From the NCBI GenBank assembly GCA_035556215.1, contig DATMFI010000004.1, positions 1 through 64,000 on the forward strand: 64,000 nt of DNA. The letters are read 5' to 3'. The DNA comes from Palsa-892 sp035556215. GTDB taxonomy: Bacteria; Pseudomonadota; Alphaproteobacteria; Rhizobiales; Xanthobacteraceae. Shown here in pieces: positions 17,514 through 26,365 of the stretch (the stretch's first letter is position 1; every line of letters begins with the position of its first letter). The notes under the pieces were generated by a model. It did no database searches. It was given only the letters and a program-made list of their open reading frames with translations, and was not told the origin of the DNA. Position numbers and translations under genes: made by a program.

Positions 17514-18443
17514 TTAACGCGAAGGCCGCGGCGCGCCGAAATCGACGTCGGCGTCGTCGGCCGTCTGGTTGACGTGCTCCTGCAACTCCTCGATCGAGGC
17601 GAAGCGCACGGTACCGATCGGCAATTCGGCTTCGATCGAGCCGTCGGTATAGAGCGTATAGGCCATGCCGCCGATGATGCCGGAGCGGACGACGGTGCTG
17701 GATTGGCCCGCGCTGCTGTTGTTGCCGCGCGCGGGCGGCGGGGGCGGCGGCGGTGTGTCGGCGTAATCGTCTTCATAAGCGGGTTGGCGCTCGACGGTGG
17801 AGCGCAAGCGCTCGCGGGCGCGTTCCGCCGGCGTCGCCGGACGCGGGGGCACACGCGCTTCGCTGCGCGGCGCTTCGGTCTCGCCAAACCGCGCGCGCGG
17901 ACGGCGCGGCTCAACCTCGAAGGCTTCCTGGCCGGCGCGTTCGAGCGGCGCAGGCTCCTTCTTCTCGTCGCGGTTCGGCAATTCGCGGCCTGACAATTCG
18001 CGGCCGAGCGGCGGCGGCTCGCGGCGGGATGAAGACGGAGACGGCGGTGCGGCCTCACGCCGGGCCGTTGGCGACGAATTGCGGGAGACGGGCGGCGCAG
18101 CTGCGGGCGCCGGAGCCGGCGCTGTGCGCGCGGGTTGCGGAGCGGCTTCTGCAACCGCTTCACCGGACACCGCCAGCATGTCGATGCGGTCGGAAAGTTC
18201 GCGCAGCGCACGCAGGACAAAGCCGATACCCACCAGCAAAAAGCCGCCGACCAGCCCGACCGCCCCGCTCTGGATCAGTGCGGTGCCAAGACCAAGGCCG
18301 AGAATCCAGGATGGCGCGCCGGCCGCGATCGAGCCAATTCCCGCCAGCGCCAGGATAAAACCTAAAACGATGAGTGCCTGTGGCATACGCTCTCGCAAAA
18401 ACGAAAAACGATCGACAAACCCAAGGTAACGATCTTCACCCAC
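17514..18443 (-). CDS. Membrane protein with disordered proline/arginine-rich linker
   Basis: The 309-residue protein has two or three membrane helices near the N-terminus (ALIVLGFILALAGIGSIAAG and AVGLVGGFLLVGIGFVLRAL), a long low-complexity region rich in Ala, Pro, Arg and Glu (about residues 95-240, with a run of eight prolines), and a small conserved C-terminal domain (SGIIGGMAYTLYTDGSIEAE). The C-terminal segment looks like a conserved alphaproteobacterial module without a named function. The gene converges on ptrB with a three-base gap. Role unknown. Confidence 0.7.
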   Translation of the reverse strand: MGEDRYLGFVDRFSFLRERMPQALIVLGFILALAGIGSIAAGAPSWILGLGLGTALIQSGAVGLVGGFLLVGIGFVLRALRELSDRIDMLAVSGEAVAEAAPQPARTAPAPAPAAAPPVSRNSSPTARREAAPPSPSSSRREPPPLGRELSGRELPNRDEKKEPAPLERAGQEAFEVEPRRPRARFGETEAPRSEARVPPRPATPAERARERLRSTVERQPAYEDDYADTPPPPPPPARGNNSSAGQSSTVVRSGIIGGMAYTLYTDGSIEAELPIGTVRFASIEELQEHVNQTADDADVDFGAPRPSR

Positions 18444-18610
18444 ACTTCGTTCCTTTGCAAACCAGCCAAACCTAAGAGAATCAAGGGTTCGGGTTGTGCG
18501 CGAAGGATGAGAAGCGTAATTTCCCGCTATGCCTTTCCGGCCATCCGTCGAGCGAAACGCCGTACGCGGGGGCCACAGCCAAAACTGGCGTTAAAGAGGA
18601 GCTTGCTACC

Positions 18611-19204
18611 ATGTCTTTCACGTTGCCCGATTTGCCCTACTCGCACGACGCATTAGCGCCGTATATGTCGAAGGAGACCCTCGAGTATCATCACGACAAG
18701 CATCACCTCGCCTACGTCAATAACGGCAACAATCTTCTGAAGGGCAGCGGCCTCGAAGGCAAGTCTTTGGAAGAAATCGTCAAAGGTTCTTTTGGAAAAA
18801 ACCCCGGCCTCTTCAACAATGCCGGCCAGCATTACAACCATTTGCATTTCTGGAAGTGGATGAAACCCAAAGGTGGCGGCAAGATTCCGGGCGAGCTCGA
18901 AAAGCGCATCGTCTCGGATCTCGGCTCGGTCGATAAGATGAAGGAAGAATTCATCCAGGCCGGCACCACGCAGTTCGGCTCCGGCTGGGCGTGGCTTGCG
19001 ATCAAGGACGGCAAGATCATCGTCAGCAAAACCGCGAACGGCGAAAGCCCGCTCGTGCACGGCGCAACGCCGATCCTCGGCGTCGATGTCTGGGAACACT
19101 CCTATTACATCGATTATCGCAACCGCCGCCCCGACTACCTCAAGGCGTTCGTCGAGAACCTGGTGAACTGGGAATACGTCGCCGAACTCGCCGCCAAGGC
19201 GTAA
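18611..19204 (+). CDS. sodB: Superoxide dismutase, iron type
   Basis: The ATG at 18611 follows AGAGGAG and gives a 197-residue Fe-SOD. Metal ligands are His27 (EYHHDKHH), His77 (QHYNH), Asp159 and His163 (DVWEHSYY). Gln73 four residues before His77 occupies the outer-sphere position that marks iron rather than manganese enzymes. It detoxifies superoxide in the cytosol. It stands alone with a 167-bp upstream region; the downstream region holds two hairpins. Confidence 0.95.
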   Translation: MSFTLPDLPYSHDALAPYMSKETLEYHHDKHHLAYVNNGNNLLKGSGLEGKSLEEIVKGSFGKNPGLFNNAGQHYNHLHFWKWMKPKGGGKIPGELEKRIVSDLGSVDKMKEEFIQAGTTQFGSGWAWLAIKDGKIIVSKTANGESPLVHGATPILGVDVWEHSYYIDYRNRRPDYLKAFVENLVNWEYVAELAAKA

Positions 19205-19290
19205 TCGCGAAACTCAAAATCGCACCATGCAGCCGCCGAAAGGCCGGAAATATCGTAATCGGCCTTCCCCGGCGGCTCTAAACCACTGAT

Positions 19291-19322
19291 CATGCAGCGC
19301 AATAAATATATTGCGCTGCATG
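19291..19322. repeat. Perfect 14-bp inverted repeat with 4-base loop
   Basis: CATGCAGCGCAATA (19291-19304) is followed by AATA and its exact complement TATTGCGCTGCATG (19309-19322). It lies 87 bases after the sodB stop. There is no following T-run, so it is not a standard intrinsic terminator. A second, weaker hairpin with 7-bp arms (GGCACAA/TTGTGCC) follows at 19340-19366. Likely roles are mRNA 3'-end stabilisation, termination or a protein-binding site. Confidence 0.6.
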
Positions 19323-19441
19323 GGTTCCCCCTTGCGGCAGGCACAAATCCAGCCCCAAATTGTGCCTAAGAAAGCGCCATCGGCAGCGGCGGCCGATAGG
19401 CATCTGAGATAAGCCGCGGTTCGGGGTTATCGACTAGCTAC

Positions 19442-21148
19442 ATGCTTACGTTTCGCCGCTTTGCGCGCCTTGACGCCGCGCCGCTCGATCTTGCGGCCTG
19501 CGCGGTCCTTTGTGTTGTCTCGGCGATCGCCCTTTCGACCTTCCGCGACTACGGCCTCGGCTGGGACGATTACGCGCACTCGCAATATGGCGAGATGCTT
19601 TACTCGTATTATTCCTCCGGCTTCACCGATCTTCGGGCCTTCCATTTCGTCAACCTGCAATATTACGGCGGCGGCTTCGACATCGTCGCGACGGTGCTCG
19701 GCAAAATTCTGCCGCTCAGCATGTTCGACACCCGGCGGCTGCTCGGCGCAATCGTCGGCATTCTCGGCATGGTGGTGGTGTGGCGAACGGCGCGCCGGCT
19801 TGGCGGCGCAGTATTTGGCGGCCCGGAATCCGGGCCGCTCGCCGGGCTGGTCGCGCTTTTGCTGATCGCGACCGCCGCCCCCTATTACGGCCACATGTTC
19901 GTAAACGCCAAGGACACGCCTTTCGCGGTGGCGATGATCTTCCTGATCTACGCGCTGGTGCGCGCCTTCGACGAATATCCGAAGCCGCGCGTTTCGACGA
20001 TCGTGATCTTCGCGCTTGCGCTTGGCCTCACCGTCGGCACCCGCATCATCGGCCTGATTGCCGCAGCCTTCGCCGGCATCGGCCTTCTCTTTCTGGCCGC
20101 AGGCGAATGGCGCGAGCAAGGCTTGCGCCCGGCGCTCTCGCGCGCGCTGCATTTTTGCGGCTGGCTCGCGCTCGCTTTGCCGCTCGCTTATGCCGTGATG
20201 GGCCTGATCTGGCCGTGGTCGGTGCGCGCGCCGCTCAACCCGATTCACGCGCTCGAATATTTCTCGCACTTCTGGGAGAAGCCGTGGCGCGAAATGTATG
20301 ACGGCGTGCCGACGCCGATCCTCGACATGCCGCGCACTTATCTACCGAAGCTTTGCTTCCTGAAATTCCCCGAAATCTTCATCGGGCTCGCGCTTGCGGG
20401 CGCCGCCGGCGCAATCGTCGCTTCGGTGCGCGGCGCGATGGCGCCCAAACGCCGCGCGCAACTGATGCTCGTCGTCGCGGCGGCGATCCTGCCGATCCTG
20501 CTCGCGGTCGTCACCAAGCCGGTGCTCTATAACGGCATGCGGCACTTCCTGTTCGTCTCGCCCGCTTTCGCGGTGCTCGGCGGGCTTGCGGCGGCCTATA
20601 TCTACCGGCTGCTGAAGCAATACCGTTTCGGATTTGCTGTGAGCGCCGCGGCGGTTTTCGCCGCGCTGATCGGCTGGACGACGGCCGACCTCGTGCGCAT
20701 CCATCCCTATCAATATGCGCTTTTCAATCATGCCGCGGGCGGCATGCAGCGCGCCGCGCAGCGCTACATGACCGACTATTGGGGCCTCGGCTTCAAGGAA
20801 ACGGCGAACGCGATGATCGAACGCCTGCAGCGGGAGCGCTGGCCGGAAGATCGCAAATGGCGCGTCGCCGTCTGCGGCCCGCCGGCGAGCGCAACGATCG
20901 AGCTTGGGCCGCATTTCGTGACGAGCCTCGATGCCGCCGGCGCCGATTTCGCGATCTCGCTCGGCACGTTCTATTGCGCGCAACTCGATGCGCCGGTGCT
21001 CGCCCAGGCCGAGCGCGAGGGCGTCGTGTTCGCGCGCGCCTACGATCTGCGCGGCCGCCATTACACCTCGACCTGGGTGCCCGAACCGCCGATCACCACC
21101 GACATCGCGAGCGCCGGCCACAAGGCCAGCACGTTCTGGCACGAATAA
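19442..21148 (+). CDS. Integral membrane glycosyltransferase, GT-C / GT39-like
   Basis: The 568-residue protein has roughly ten membrane helices and an N-terminal acidic motif after the first helix (GLGWDDYAHSQYG), where GT-C enzymes carry their catalytic Asp-Asp or Asp-Glu pair. A second acidic loop with NAKDTPFAVAM follows helix 4. This is the plan of lipid-phosphate-sugar-dependent glycosyltransferases that act on the periplasmic face of the inner membrane. The C-terminal 150 residues form a soluble domain. Acceptor and sugar donor cannot be told. No other polysaccharide genes are adjacent. Confidence 0.8.
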   Translation: MLTFRRFARLDAAPLDLAACAVLCVVSAIALSTFRDYGLGWDDYAHSQYGEMLYSYYSSGFTDLRAFHFVNLQYYGGGFDIVATVLGKILPLSMFDTRRLLGAIVGILGMVVVWRTARRLGGAVFGGPESGPLAGLVALLLIATAAPYYGHMFVNAKDTPFAVAMIFLIYALVRAFDEYPKPRVSTIVIFALALGLTVGTRIIGLIAAAFAGIGLLFLAAGEWREQGLRPALSRALHFCGWLALALPLAYAVMGLIWPWSVRAPLNPIHALEYFSHFWEKPWREMYDGVPTPILDMPRTYLPKLCFLKFPEIFIGLALAGAAGAIVASVRGAMAPKRRAQLMLVVAAAILPILLAVVTKPVLYNGMRHFLFVSPAFAVLGGLAAAYIYRLLKQYRFGFAVSAAAVFAALIGWTTADLVRIHPYQYALFNHAAGGMQRAAQRYMTDYWGLGFKETANAMIERLQRERWPEDRKWRVAVCGPPASATIELGPHFVTSLDAAGADFAISLGTFYCAQLDAPVLAQAEREGVVFARAYDLRGRHYTSTWVPEPPITTDIASAGHKASTFWHE

Positions 21149-21211
21149 GAGCGAACCAACGCCTTGAACTCCGCGCCCGGGTGTTACCCCGTCCGGAGCA
21201 TTGGTGAGGGA

Positions 21212-21288
21212 CCGGAGCGCCGCCTGGCGCAAACGGGCCTTCGTGACTTCCTCCTTGCGGAGGAAGCGGGCGCTTTGCGGCGCTCCGG
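21212..21288. repeat. Nested palindrome: 12-bp outer stem enclosing an 8-bp hairpin
   Basis: CCGGAGCGCCGC (21212-21223) pairs exactly with GCGGCGCTCCGG (21277-21288). Inside lies CTTCCTCC-TTGC-GGAGGAAG (21247-21266). Together they can fold as a long stem with an apical hairpin, either as cruciform DNA or as RNA. Such structures are typical of REP-like or RPE-like dispersed elements of alphaproteobacteria. Confidence 0.6.
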
Positions 21289-21741
21289 CGCGAACAAGTT
21301 TACGCAGATCGCGCAAACCCATTCTTTCGGCGATTTTTCGCCCGGGGACCGCACTTCCGGGTGCCGGTTACTTTGGCAAATTGCCTGGCGACCTCGGGGA
21401 AGGCTTCGCGCGCGGCGTCGCCGCCGGCGCAAAGGCACTTCAACCGTGCCGCGGACGGGATCTCCCCGCCCAAACCGGTACCACGTCCAGCCGCGAAGGC
21501 AGCGGGCCTCTATTACCCGCGGACGGTTACCTGGGGCGTCCCGGTGGCAAGGTTACGAGCCCTGCCAGCGAGCGCCGGCTCCGCCCGCATGCAAGCACGT
21601 CTGCAGACATGCCCCTCTTGGGCGAAGCACTAATGAATATAATCCTATTATGGAAAATGTCAAGCGGTGTTTCCGCTCGCCACGCCAGCACCCGTGCCCG
21701 CGCTTGCCGGGCGTGACGCGACAAACCGCTTCACGCGCAGC

Positions 21742-21781
21742 GCCAAAAGCCCGGCCCAAAAGCCCGGCGCCAAAAGCCCGG
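21742..21781. repeat. Three near-tandem copies of a 13-bp unit
   Basis: The unit GCCAAAAGCCCGG occurs at 21742-21754, as CCCAAAAGCCCGG at 21755-21767 and again as GCCAAAAGCCCGG at 21769-21781. It lies about 100 bases upstream of the haloacid dehalogenase gene. It may be slippage-generated. Confidence 0.65.
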
Positions 21782-21878
21782 CGCGGAGCGCATGCGGCCA
21801 TGCACGCCACGCAGTTGGCTCGCCTGCCCGCCTCTGTCACATTCGCATGAACAGCGGAACACAAATCGAGGAGCGCCC

Positions 21879-22544
21879 ATGCCCGCCCGCGCCTATGTCT
21901 TCGACGCCTACGGTACCTTGCTCGATGTCCACGCGGCGATCGGCAAGCACCGCGACAAGGTCGGCGCGGATGCGGCCGCCTTCTCCGAGCTGTGGCGAAC
22001 CAAGCAGATCGAATACAGCTGGACGCATTCGCTGCTCGGGCACTATGTGCCGTTCTGGACCTTGACCGAACGCGCGCTCGATTTTTGCCTTGCCAAGTTT
22101 CCGGGCGTCGATCGCGCGCTCAAGCCTGTGCTGCTCGCGGCCTACAAGGAGCTTGGCGCCTATGCCGATGCGCGGCCTTGCCTCGAGGCGCTGCGCAAGC
22201 GCGGCATCAAGACGGCGATCCTGTCGAACGGCTCGACCGAAATGCTGCAAAGCGCGGTCGAGGCCGCGAAGTTCACCGATGTGCTCGACTTCGTGCTTTC
22301 CGTCGATGAGATCAAAAGCTTCAAGCCGGGCCGTGCGGTCTATCAGATCGCGGTGGACAGGCTGGGCGTTGCCGCCGCCGACATCGCTTTCGTTTCCTCG
22401 AACCGCTGGGATGTCGCGGGCTCGGCCAATTTCGGCTTCAAGCCGATCTGGGTGAACCGCGCCGGCAACCCGGACGAGTATCCGGACTTCCAGCCGGTGA
22501 AAGTGGTGAAAAGTTTGAGCGAGGTCGAGGGCGCGGGGATCTGA
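21879..22544 (+). CDS. (S)-2-haloacid dehalogenase (haloacid dehalogenase type II)
   Basis: The ATG at 21879 follows GAGGAG. The 221-residue protein has the complete active site of L-2-haloacid dehalogenases in their usual spacing: nucleophile Asp9 and Thr13 in FDAYGTL, halide/substrate Arg40 in WRTKQIEYSW, Ser116-Asn117, Lys149 and Tyr155 in KPGRAVYQ, and Ser174, Asn175 and Asp178 in SSNRWD. It should hydrolyse 2-chloro- or 2-fluoro-acids to 2-hydroxyacids with inversion. No haloacid transporter or regulator is adjacent, so whether it serves halogenated substrates in vivo is open. Confidence 0.9.
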   Translation: MPARAYVFDAYGTLLDVHAAIGKHRDKVGADAAAFSELWRTKQIEYSWTHSLLGHYVPFWTLTERALDFCLAKFPGVDRALKPVLLAAYKELGAYADARPCLEALRKRGIKTAILSNGSTEMLQSAVEAAKFTDVLDFVLSVDEIKSFKPGRAVYQIAVDRLGVAAADIAFVSSNRWDVAGSANFGFKPIWVNRAGNPDEYPDFQPVKVVKSLSEVEGAGI

Positions 22545-22558
22545 TCGTCTCCGCCGTC

Positions 22559-22581
22559 ATGCCCGGCTTTGTGCCGGGCAT
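22559..22581. terminator. 9-bp hairpin between convergent genes, likely bidirectional terminator or REP-like palindrome
   Basis: ATGCCCGGC, a five-base loop TTTGT and GCCGGGCAT form a perfect hairpin 15 bases after the dehalogenase stop and upstream of the end of the convergent M20 gene. There is no strong T-run. Palindromes of this general composition (TCATGCCCGG...CCGGGCAT) recur between genes in related alphaproteobacteria, so it may be a dispersed palindromic repeat that also ends transcription. Confidence 0.55.
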
Positions 22582-22635
22582 CCGCGCCTTGGCAGCGCGA
22601 TCTCATTTTGATCAGACTCTCAGGCGAGGCGTGCG

Positions 22636-24054
22636 CTAGCGCGCCAATTCCGCCAGCACCCGCACCCAGCTGCGCGCGCCCTTGTGGAACGAGAGCAGGT
22701 TGTATTTCTCGTTCGGCGAATGGATGCGGTCGTCGTCAAGGCCGAAGCCGATCAGCAGGGAATCCATGCCGAGATCGCGCTTGAACGAGCCGACGATCGG
22801 GATCGAGCCGCCGGAGCCCTTGAGCACCGCTTCCTTGCCCCATTCCGCTTTCAGCGCGACGCGCGCCTTTTGCAGATAGGGCGACGACAGCGGCAGTTGC
22901 AGCGCCGGGCTTGCGCCGTGCGAATGGAATTCGGCCTTGAAGTCCGCCGGCAGGCGCTTGCGGACGAACTCGCGAAAACCCGCCTGCACCTTCTCGGGGC
23001 TCTGGCGGTTGACCAGGCGGAACGAGACCTTCGCATGCGCCTTCGACGGGATCACCGTCTTCGAGCCCGGGCCGGTATAGCCGCCCCAGATGCCGTTCAC
23101 ATCGCAGGTCGGCCGCGCCCACATCTGCTCGAGGATATTGTGGTTGGCTTCGCCCGCCGCGCGCGTCTGGCCGATCTCCGCGAGATATTTGCGCGCGTCG
23201 AAATCGAGCCGGTTCCACTGCGACTGCAATTCGGGCGCAAGATCGTTCACCCCGTCATAAAAGGCCGGGATGACGATGCGGCCCTGCTCGTTGTGCAGGA
23301 GGCCGAGCACGCGGCCAAGCGCATGGATCGGGTTGAGCGCGGGGCCGCCGAACAGGCCCGAATGGAGATCGCGGTTGGGGCCGGTGACGGTGACTTCCTC
23401 GAGCACGAGGCCGCGCAGCATCGTCGTGATGGCGGGCGTCGCCGTGTCCCACATATCGGTGTCGCAGACGAGCGCGACATCGGCTTTGAGTTCCTTCTTG
23501 TGCTTGTCGAGAAAAGGCTTGAGCGACGGGCTGCCCGTCTCCTCCTCGCCTTCCAGCATGACACTGACCGAAAGCGGCAATTTGCCTTCGGCTTTGATGT
23601 AAGCGCGGCAGGCCTCGATGAAGGTCATCAACTGGCCCTTGTCGTCGGCGGTGCCGCGGCCGACGATGCGCTTGATGCCGCCCTCCTCGACCATGCGGGG
23701 CTCGAACGGCGGCGATTGCCACATCTCCAAGGGATCCGGCGGCTGCACGTCGTAGTGGCCATAAAAGAGAACGTGCGGCTTGCCGTCCCCGGCGCCGTAA
23801 TGGCCGATCACCATCGGCAGGCCGTTTGTGGCTCGCACATCCGCCCTGAAACCGAGATCGGAAAGCTCGCGCGCGAGCCAGGCCGCGGCCTGCTCGCAAT
23901 CGCCGCGATGGGCAGGATCGGTGGAGATGCTTGGAATTTTCAGGAGCGCATAGAGCCGCTCGATACTCTGGTCGAGGCCGCTGTCGAGCGCCTCGAGAAC
24001 ACTGCCTGGGTTCGCGTCGTTGAGATTTCCGGCCACCGTGCCGCGTCCTTTCAC
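22636..24054 (-). CDS. M20 family dipeptidase
   Basis: The 472-residue protein is a zinc-dependent M20 peptidase of the carnosinase/dipeptidase type. Metal-site motifs are visible: LFYGHYDVQPPDP (His and Asp ligands), GRGTADDKGQ (bridging Asp), LEGEEETGSPS (catalytic and ligand Glu) and VCDTDMWD. A dimerisation (lid) domain sits in the middle (HSGLFGGPALNPIHAL). It probably hydrolyses dipeptides in the cytosol. The start is an ATG at 24054 that overlaps nothing; the gene is on the opposite strand to the haloacid dehalogenase. Confidence 0.92.
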   Translation of the reverse strand: MKGRGTVAGNLNDANPGSVLEALDSGLDQSIERLYALLKIPSISTDPAHRGDCEQAAAWLARELSDLGFRADVRATNGLPMVIGHYGAGDGKPHVLFYGHYDVQPPDPLEMWQSPPFEPRMVEEGGIKRIVGRGTADDKGQLMTFIEACRAYIKAEGKLPLSVSVMLEGEEETGSPSLKPFLDKHKKELKADVALVCDTDMWDTATPAITTMLRGLVLEEVTVTGPNRDLHSGLFGGPALNPIHALGRVLGLLHNEQGRIVIPAFYDGVNDLAPELQSQWNRLDFDARKYLAEIGQTRAAGEANHNILEQMWARPTCDVNGIWGGYTGPGSKTVIPSKAHAKVSFRLVNRQSPEKVQAGFREFVRKRLPADFKAEFHSHGASPALQLPLSSPYLQKARVALKAEWGKEAVLKGSGGSIPIVGSFKRDLGMDSLLIGFGLDDDRIHSPNEKYNLLSFHKGARSWVRVLAELAR

Positions 24055-24077
24055 GCCGTTCTCGCCACTTCGATCGC

Positions 24078-24518
24078 CTAGCGCTCCGGCGCGCTGATGG
24101 CGGAAGCTCCGCTCTGGCGATGGATACGGCGGGCCCGCTGCAGGATCGAACCAATCCGGCGATAGAGCAAGCGCGGCGAAACCGGCAGCCCGACGACGGC
24201 ACGATAGCCGGCGTTGTGGGCCTCATGCACGAGGACGCGCGAGGTATCGGCGGAAAGCAGGATCCCCGGCGTGCTGTCGCCGAGCAACGGGTTGGGCAGC
24301 ACTTTCTTGCCCTGCTCGCGGGCGAGATCGTCGAAGCCGCGGCCATCGACAACGATGAGATCGGCCGCGCGCTCATGAGCGATGGCCCTGGCATCCGGCA
24401 GCGTACCGGCCGCGAGAATTTGCAAGAGACCGAGCTCTCCGAGGCCTTTGCAGACAACGTCGCGATGACGCGCGTCAGCGTCGAGAATGATAATGCGGGC
24501 AGCGGGCAGGAATCGCAT
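24078..24518 (-). CDS. Degenerate CheY-like receiver-domain protein
   Basis: The ATG at 24518 (MRFLPAARIIILDADARHRD) gives a 146-residue protein with receiver-domain topology: acidic residues Asp13/Asp15, candidate acceptor Asp58 in LIVVDGRG and Ser89 in ILLSAD at the conserved Ser/Thr place. The invariant lysine of the K-P motif is replaced by leucine (VVGLPVSP). A longer frame from 24605 adds 29 doubtful residues. Without the lysine it may be constitutive or act as a protein-interaction module. There is no kinase next to it; the M20 peptidase gene follows 23 bases downstream. Confidence 0.65.
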   Translation of the reverse strand: MRFLPAARIIILDADARHRDVVCKGLGELGLLQILAAGTLPDARAIAHERAADLIVVDGRGFDDLAREQGKKVLPNPLLGDSTPGILLSADTSRVLVHEAHNAGYRAVVGLPVSPRLLYRRIGSILQRARRIHRQSGASAISAPER

Positions 24519-24772
24519 TACAATTTCCTTACAGGCTTCGCGAAAAAAAATCACCCGATGGATGAGCGAGAGTAATATTGCGTTGCAAGAAAATGAGTCG
24601 TGCATCTGTCATTCGCGTGTCATTGGCGACGATTTTGGTAGGGATTTGCGACTTTCGGATAGCGCAACGAATGCACCGCAGCGCTTTCCATGCGCGCAGC
24701 AAATATCAGCCCTGCGCCGGCGCGCGCGGAGCGCCGCCGAGGCGGGCGTAGGACGCCGTACCTATCGTTTGG

Positions 24773-26365
24773 CTAGCGTTTCAGGCCGCCGAGAATGCCG
24801 CGCACGATCGCGCGGCCGACCTGGGTGCCGACCTGACTGGCGACCGAGCGGGCGACCTGCTTGACGACGACCTCGCCGGTGGACATGCGGCGCGACTTGC
24901 CGCCGCCGAAAAGACCGCCGAGCACGCTGCCGATCAATCCGCCGCCGCTGCTGCCGCTTTCGGCCTTGCTGTCTTCCGGCGGCGCGGCCTCCGCCGCTTT
25001 TTTCTGCAGCATCTCATAGGCGGACTCGCGATCGACCGCCTCATCATACTTGCCGCGCACCGGGCTTGCCGAGATGATCGAACGGCGCTCCGCAGGCGTC
25101 ACCGGCCCGACGCGGGCGGATGGCGGGCGGATCAGCGTCTGCTGAACCATCGCCGGCACGCCGTTGCCTTCGAGGAAGGAGACGAGCGCCTCGCCTTTGC
25201 CGAGTTCGGTGATGACGCGTTCAGTATTGAGCTTCGGGTTGGGCCTGAAGGCCTGGGCCGCGGCTTTGACGCCCTTCTGCTCGGCCGGGGTATAGGCGCG
25301 CAGCGCATGCTGAACCCGGTTGCCGAGCTGCGCGAGCACCGTCTCGGGCACGTCGACGGGGTTTTGCGTCACGAAATAGACGCCGACGCCCTTCGAGCGG
25401 ATCAGGCGGACGACCTGCTCGATCTTCTGCAGGAGCACCTTCGGCGCTTCATCGAACAGAAGGTGCGCTTCATCGAAGAAGAAGACGAGCTTCGGCTGGT
25501 CGGGATCGCCGACTTCCGGGAGCTGCTCGAACATCTCCGAGAGCAGCCACAGGAGGAAGGTCGCGTAGAGCCGCGGATTGTTCATCAGCTTGTCGGCGGC
25601 GAGGATATTGATGTAGCCGCGCCCCGAACGGTCGGTGCGCATGATGTCCTTGATGTCGAGCGCGGGCTCGCCGAAGAACTTGCCGCCGCCCTGGTTCTCG
25701 AGCACGAGGAGCTGGCGCTGGATGGCGCCGATCGTCGTCGAGGAAACGTTGCCGTATTTGGTGGTCAGCGTCGAAGCCTGCTCGGCGACATGCGCGAGCA
25801 GCGCCTGCAGATCCTTGAGGTCCAGAAGCAGAAGGCCCTCATCGTCGGCGACGCGGAAGGCGATGTTGAGCACGCCTTCCTGTGTGTCGTTGAGATTCAT
25901 TATGCGCGAGAGCAGGAGCGGCCCCATCTCGGAGATCGTCGCGCGGATCGGGTGGCCCTGCTCGCCGTAAAGATCCCAGAACACGACCGGAAACTGGTCG
26001 GGCTCGTACTTGATGCCGACCTCCTGCGCGCGCTTGAGCAGAAAATCCTTGCCTTCGCCCGGCTCGGCCACGCCCGAGAGGTCGCCCTTGATATCGGCGG
26101 CGAACACCGAGACGCCGGCGCGCGACAAACCTTCGGCGAGCACCTGCAGCGTCACCGTCTTGCCGGTGCCGGTCGCGCCGGTGACGAGGCCGTGGCGGTT
26201 GGCGAGGCGCAGCGTAAGGTACTCGGGCTGCACGCTCATGCCGACAAACACCTTGCCGTCGACGTCGCCGCCGCTCGCCGCGGGCGCGGAGGCCGCGCCG
26301 GTACCGGCACGCTTCGCCGCTGCGGATTTCGCGGGTGCGGATTTCGATGCTGCTTTTTTTGCCAT
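24773..26365 (-). CDS. HerA-like ATPase, DUF853 family
   Basis: From the ATG at 26365 (preceded by AGGG) the protein is 530 residues, with a lysine/alanine-rich N-terminal tail. The P-loop is GATGTGKT at 63-70, Walker B is KLVFFFDEAHLLF, and an arginine-finger region follows (YFVTQNPVDVPETVLAQLGNRVQHALR). This is the DUF853 group (YjgR-like) of HerA/FtsK-type ATPases. The C-terminus has a glycine-rich patch (GGGLIGSVLGGLFGGGKSRR). It lacks the usual NurA nuclease partner nearby. Cellular role not established, probably acting on DNA or large complexes. Confidence 0.88.
   Translation of the reverse strand: MAKKAASKSAPAKSAAAKRAGTGAASAPAASGGDVDGKVFVGMSVQPEYLTLRLANRHGLVTGATGTGKTVTLQVLAEGLSRAGVSVFAADIKGDLSGVAEPGEGKDFLLKRAQEVGIKYEPDQFPVVFWDLYGEQGHPIRATISEMGPLLLSRIMNLNDTQEGVLNIAFRVADDEGLLLLDLKDLQALLAHVAEQASTLTTKYGNVSSTTIGAIQRQLLVLENQGGGKFFGEPALDIKDIMRTDRSGRGYINILAADKLMNNPRLYATFLLWLLSEMFEQLPEVGDPDQPKLVFFFDEAHLLFDEAPKVLLQKIEQVVRLIRSKGVGVYFVTQNPVDVPETVLAQLGNRVQHALRAYTPAEQKGVKAAAQAFRPNPKLNTERVITELGKGEALVSFLEGNGVPAMVQQTLIRPPSARVGPVTPAERRSIISASPVRGKYDEAVDRESAYEMLQKKAAEAAPPEDSKAESGSSGGGLIGSVLGGLFGGGKSRRMSTGEVVVKQVARSVASQVGTQVGRAIVRGILGGLKR

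Larger units (their letters stand above)
21149..21878. other. 730-bp gene-free region with nested palindromes and short repeats
   Basis: No convincing gene is present between the glycosyltransferase and the haloacid dehalogenase. The rightward open frames here (for example from 21201) give proteins rich in Arg, Ala, Ser and Pro with no family resemblance. Instead the region contains a nested palindrome (21212-21288), a short AT-rich block around 21632-21660 and three copies of a 13-base repeat (21742-21781). It may be a dispersed intergenic repeat element, a remnant of a decayed gene, or a structured RNA. Confidence 0.5.

Noticed and set aside
21164..21850. Overlapping frames of 228 and 171 codons in the gene-free region
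   Set aside because: Composition is low-complexity Arg/Ala/Pro/Ser with no recognisable domain, and the underlying DNA is full of hairpins and repeats.
22636..24081. A 465-codon frame on the + strand opposite the M20 peptidase gene
   Set aside because: Antisense shadow with Arg/Ala/Asp-rich sequence and no motif, whereas the - strand has complete M20 metal-site motifs.
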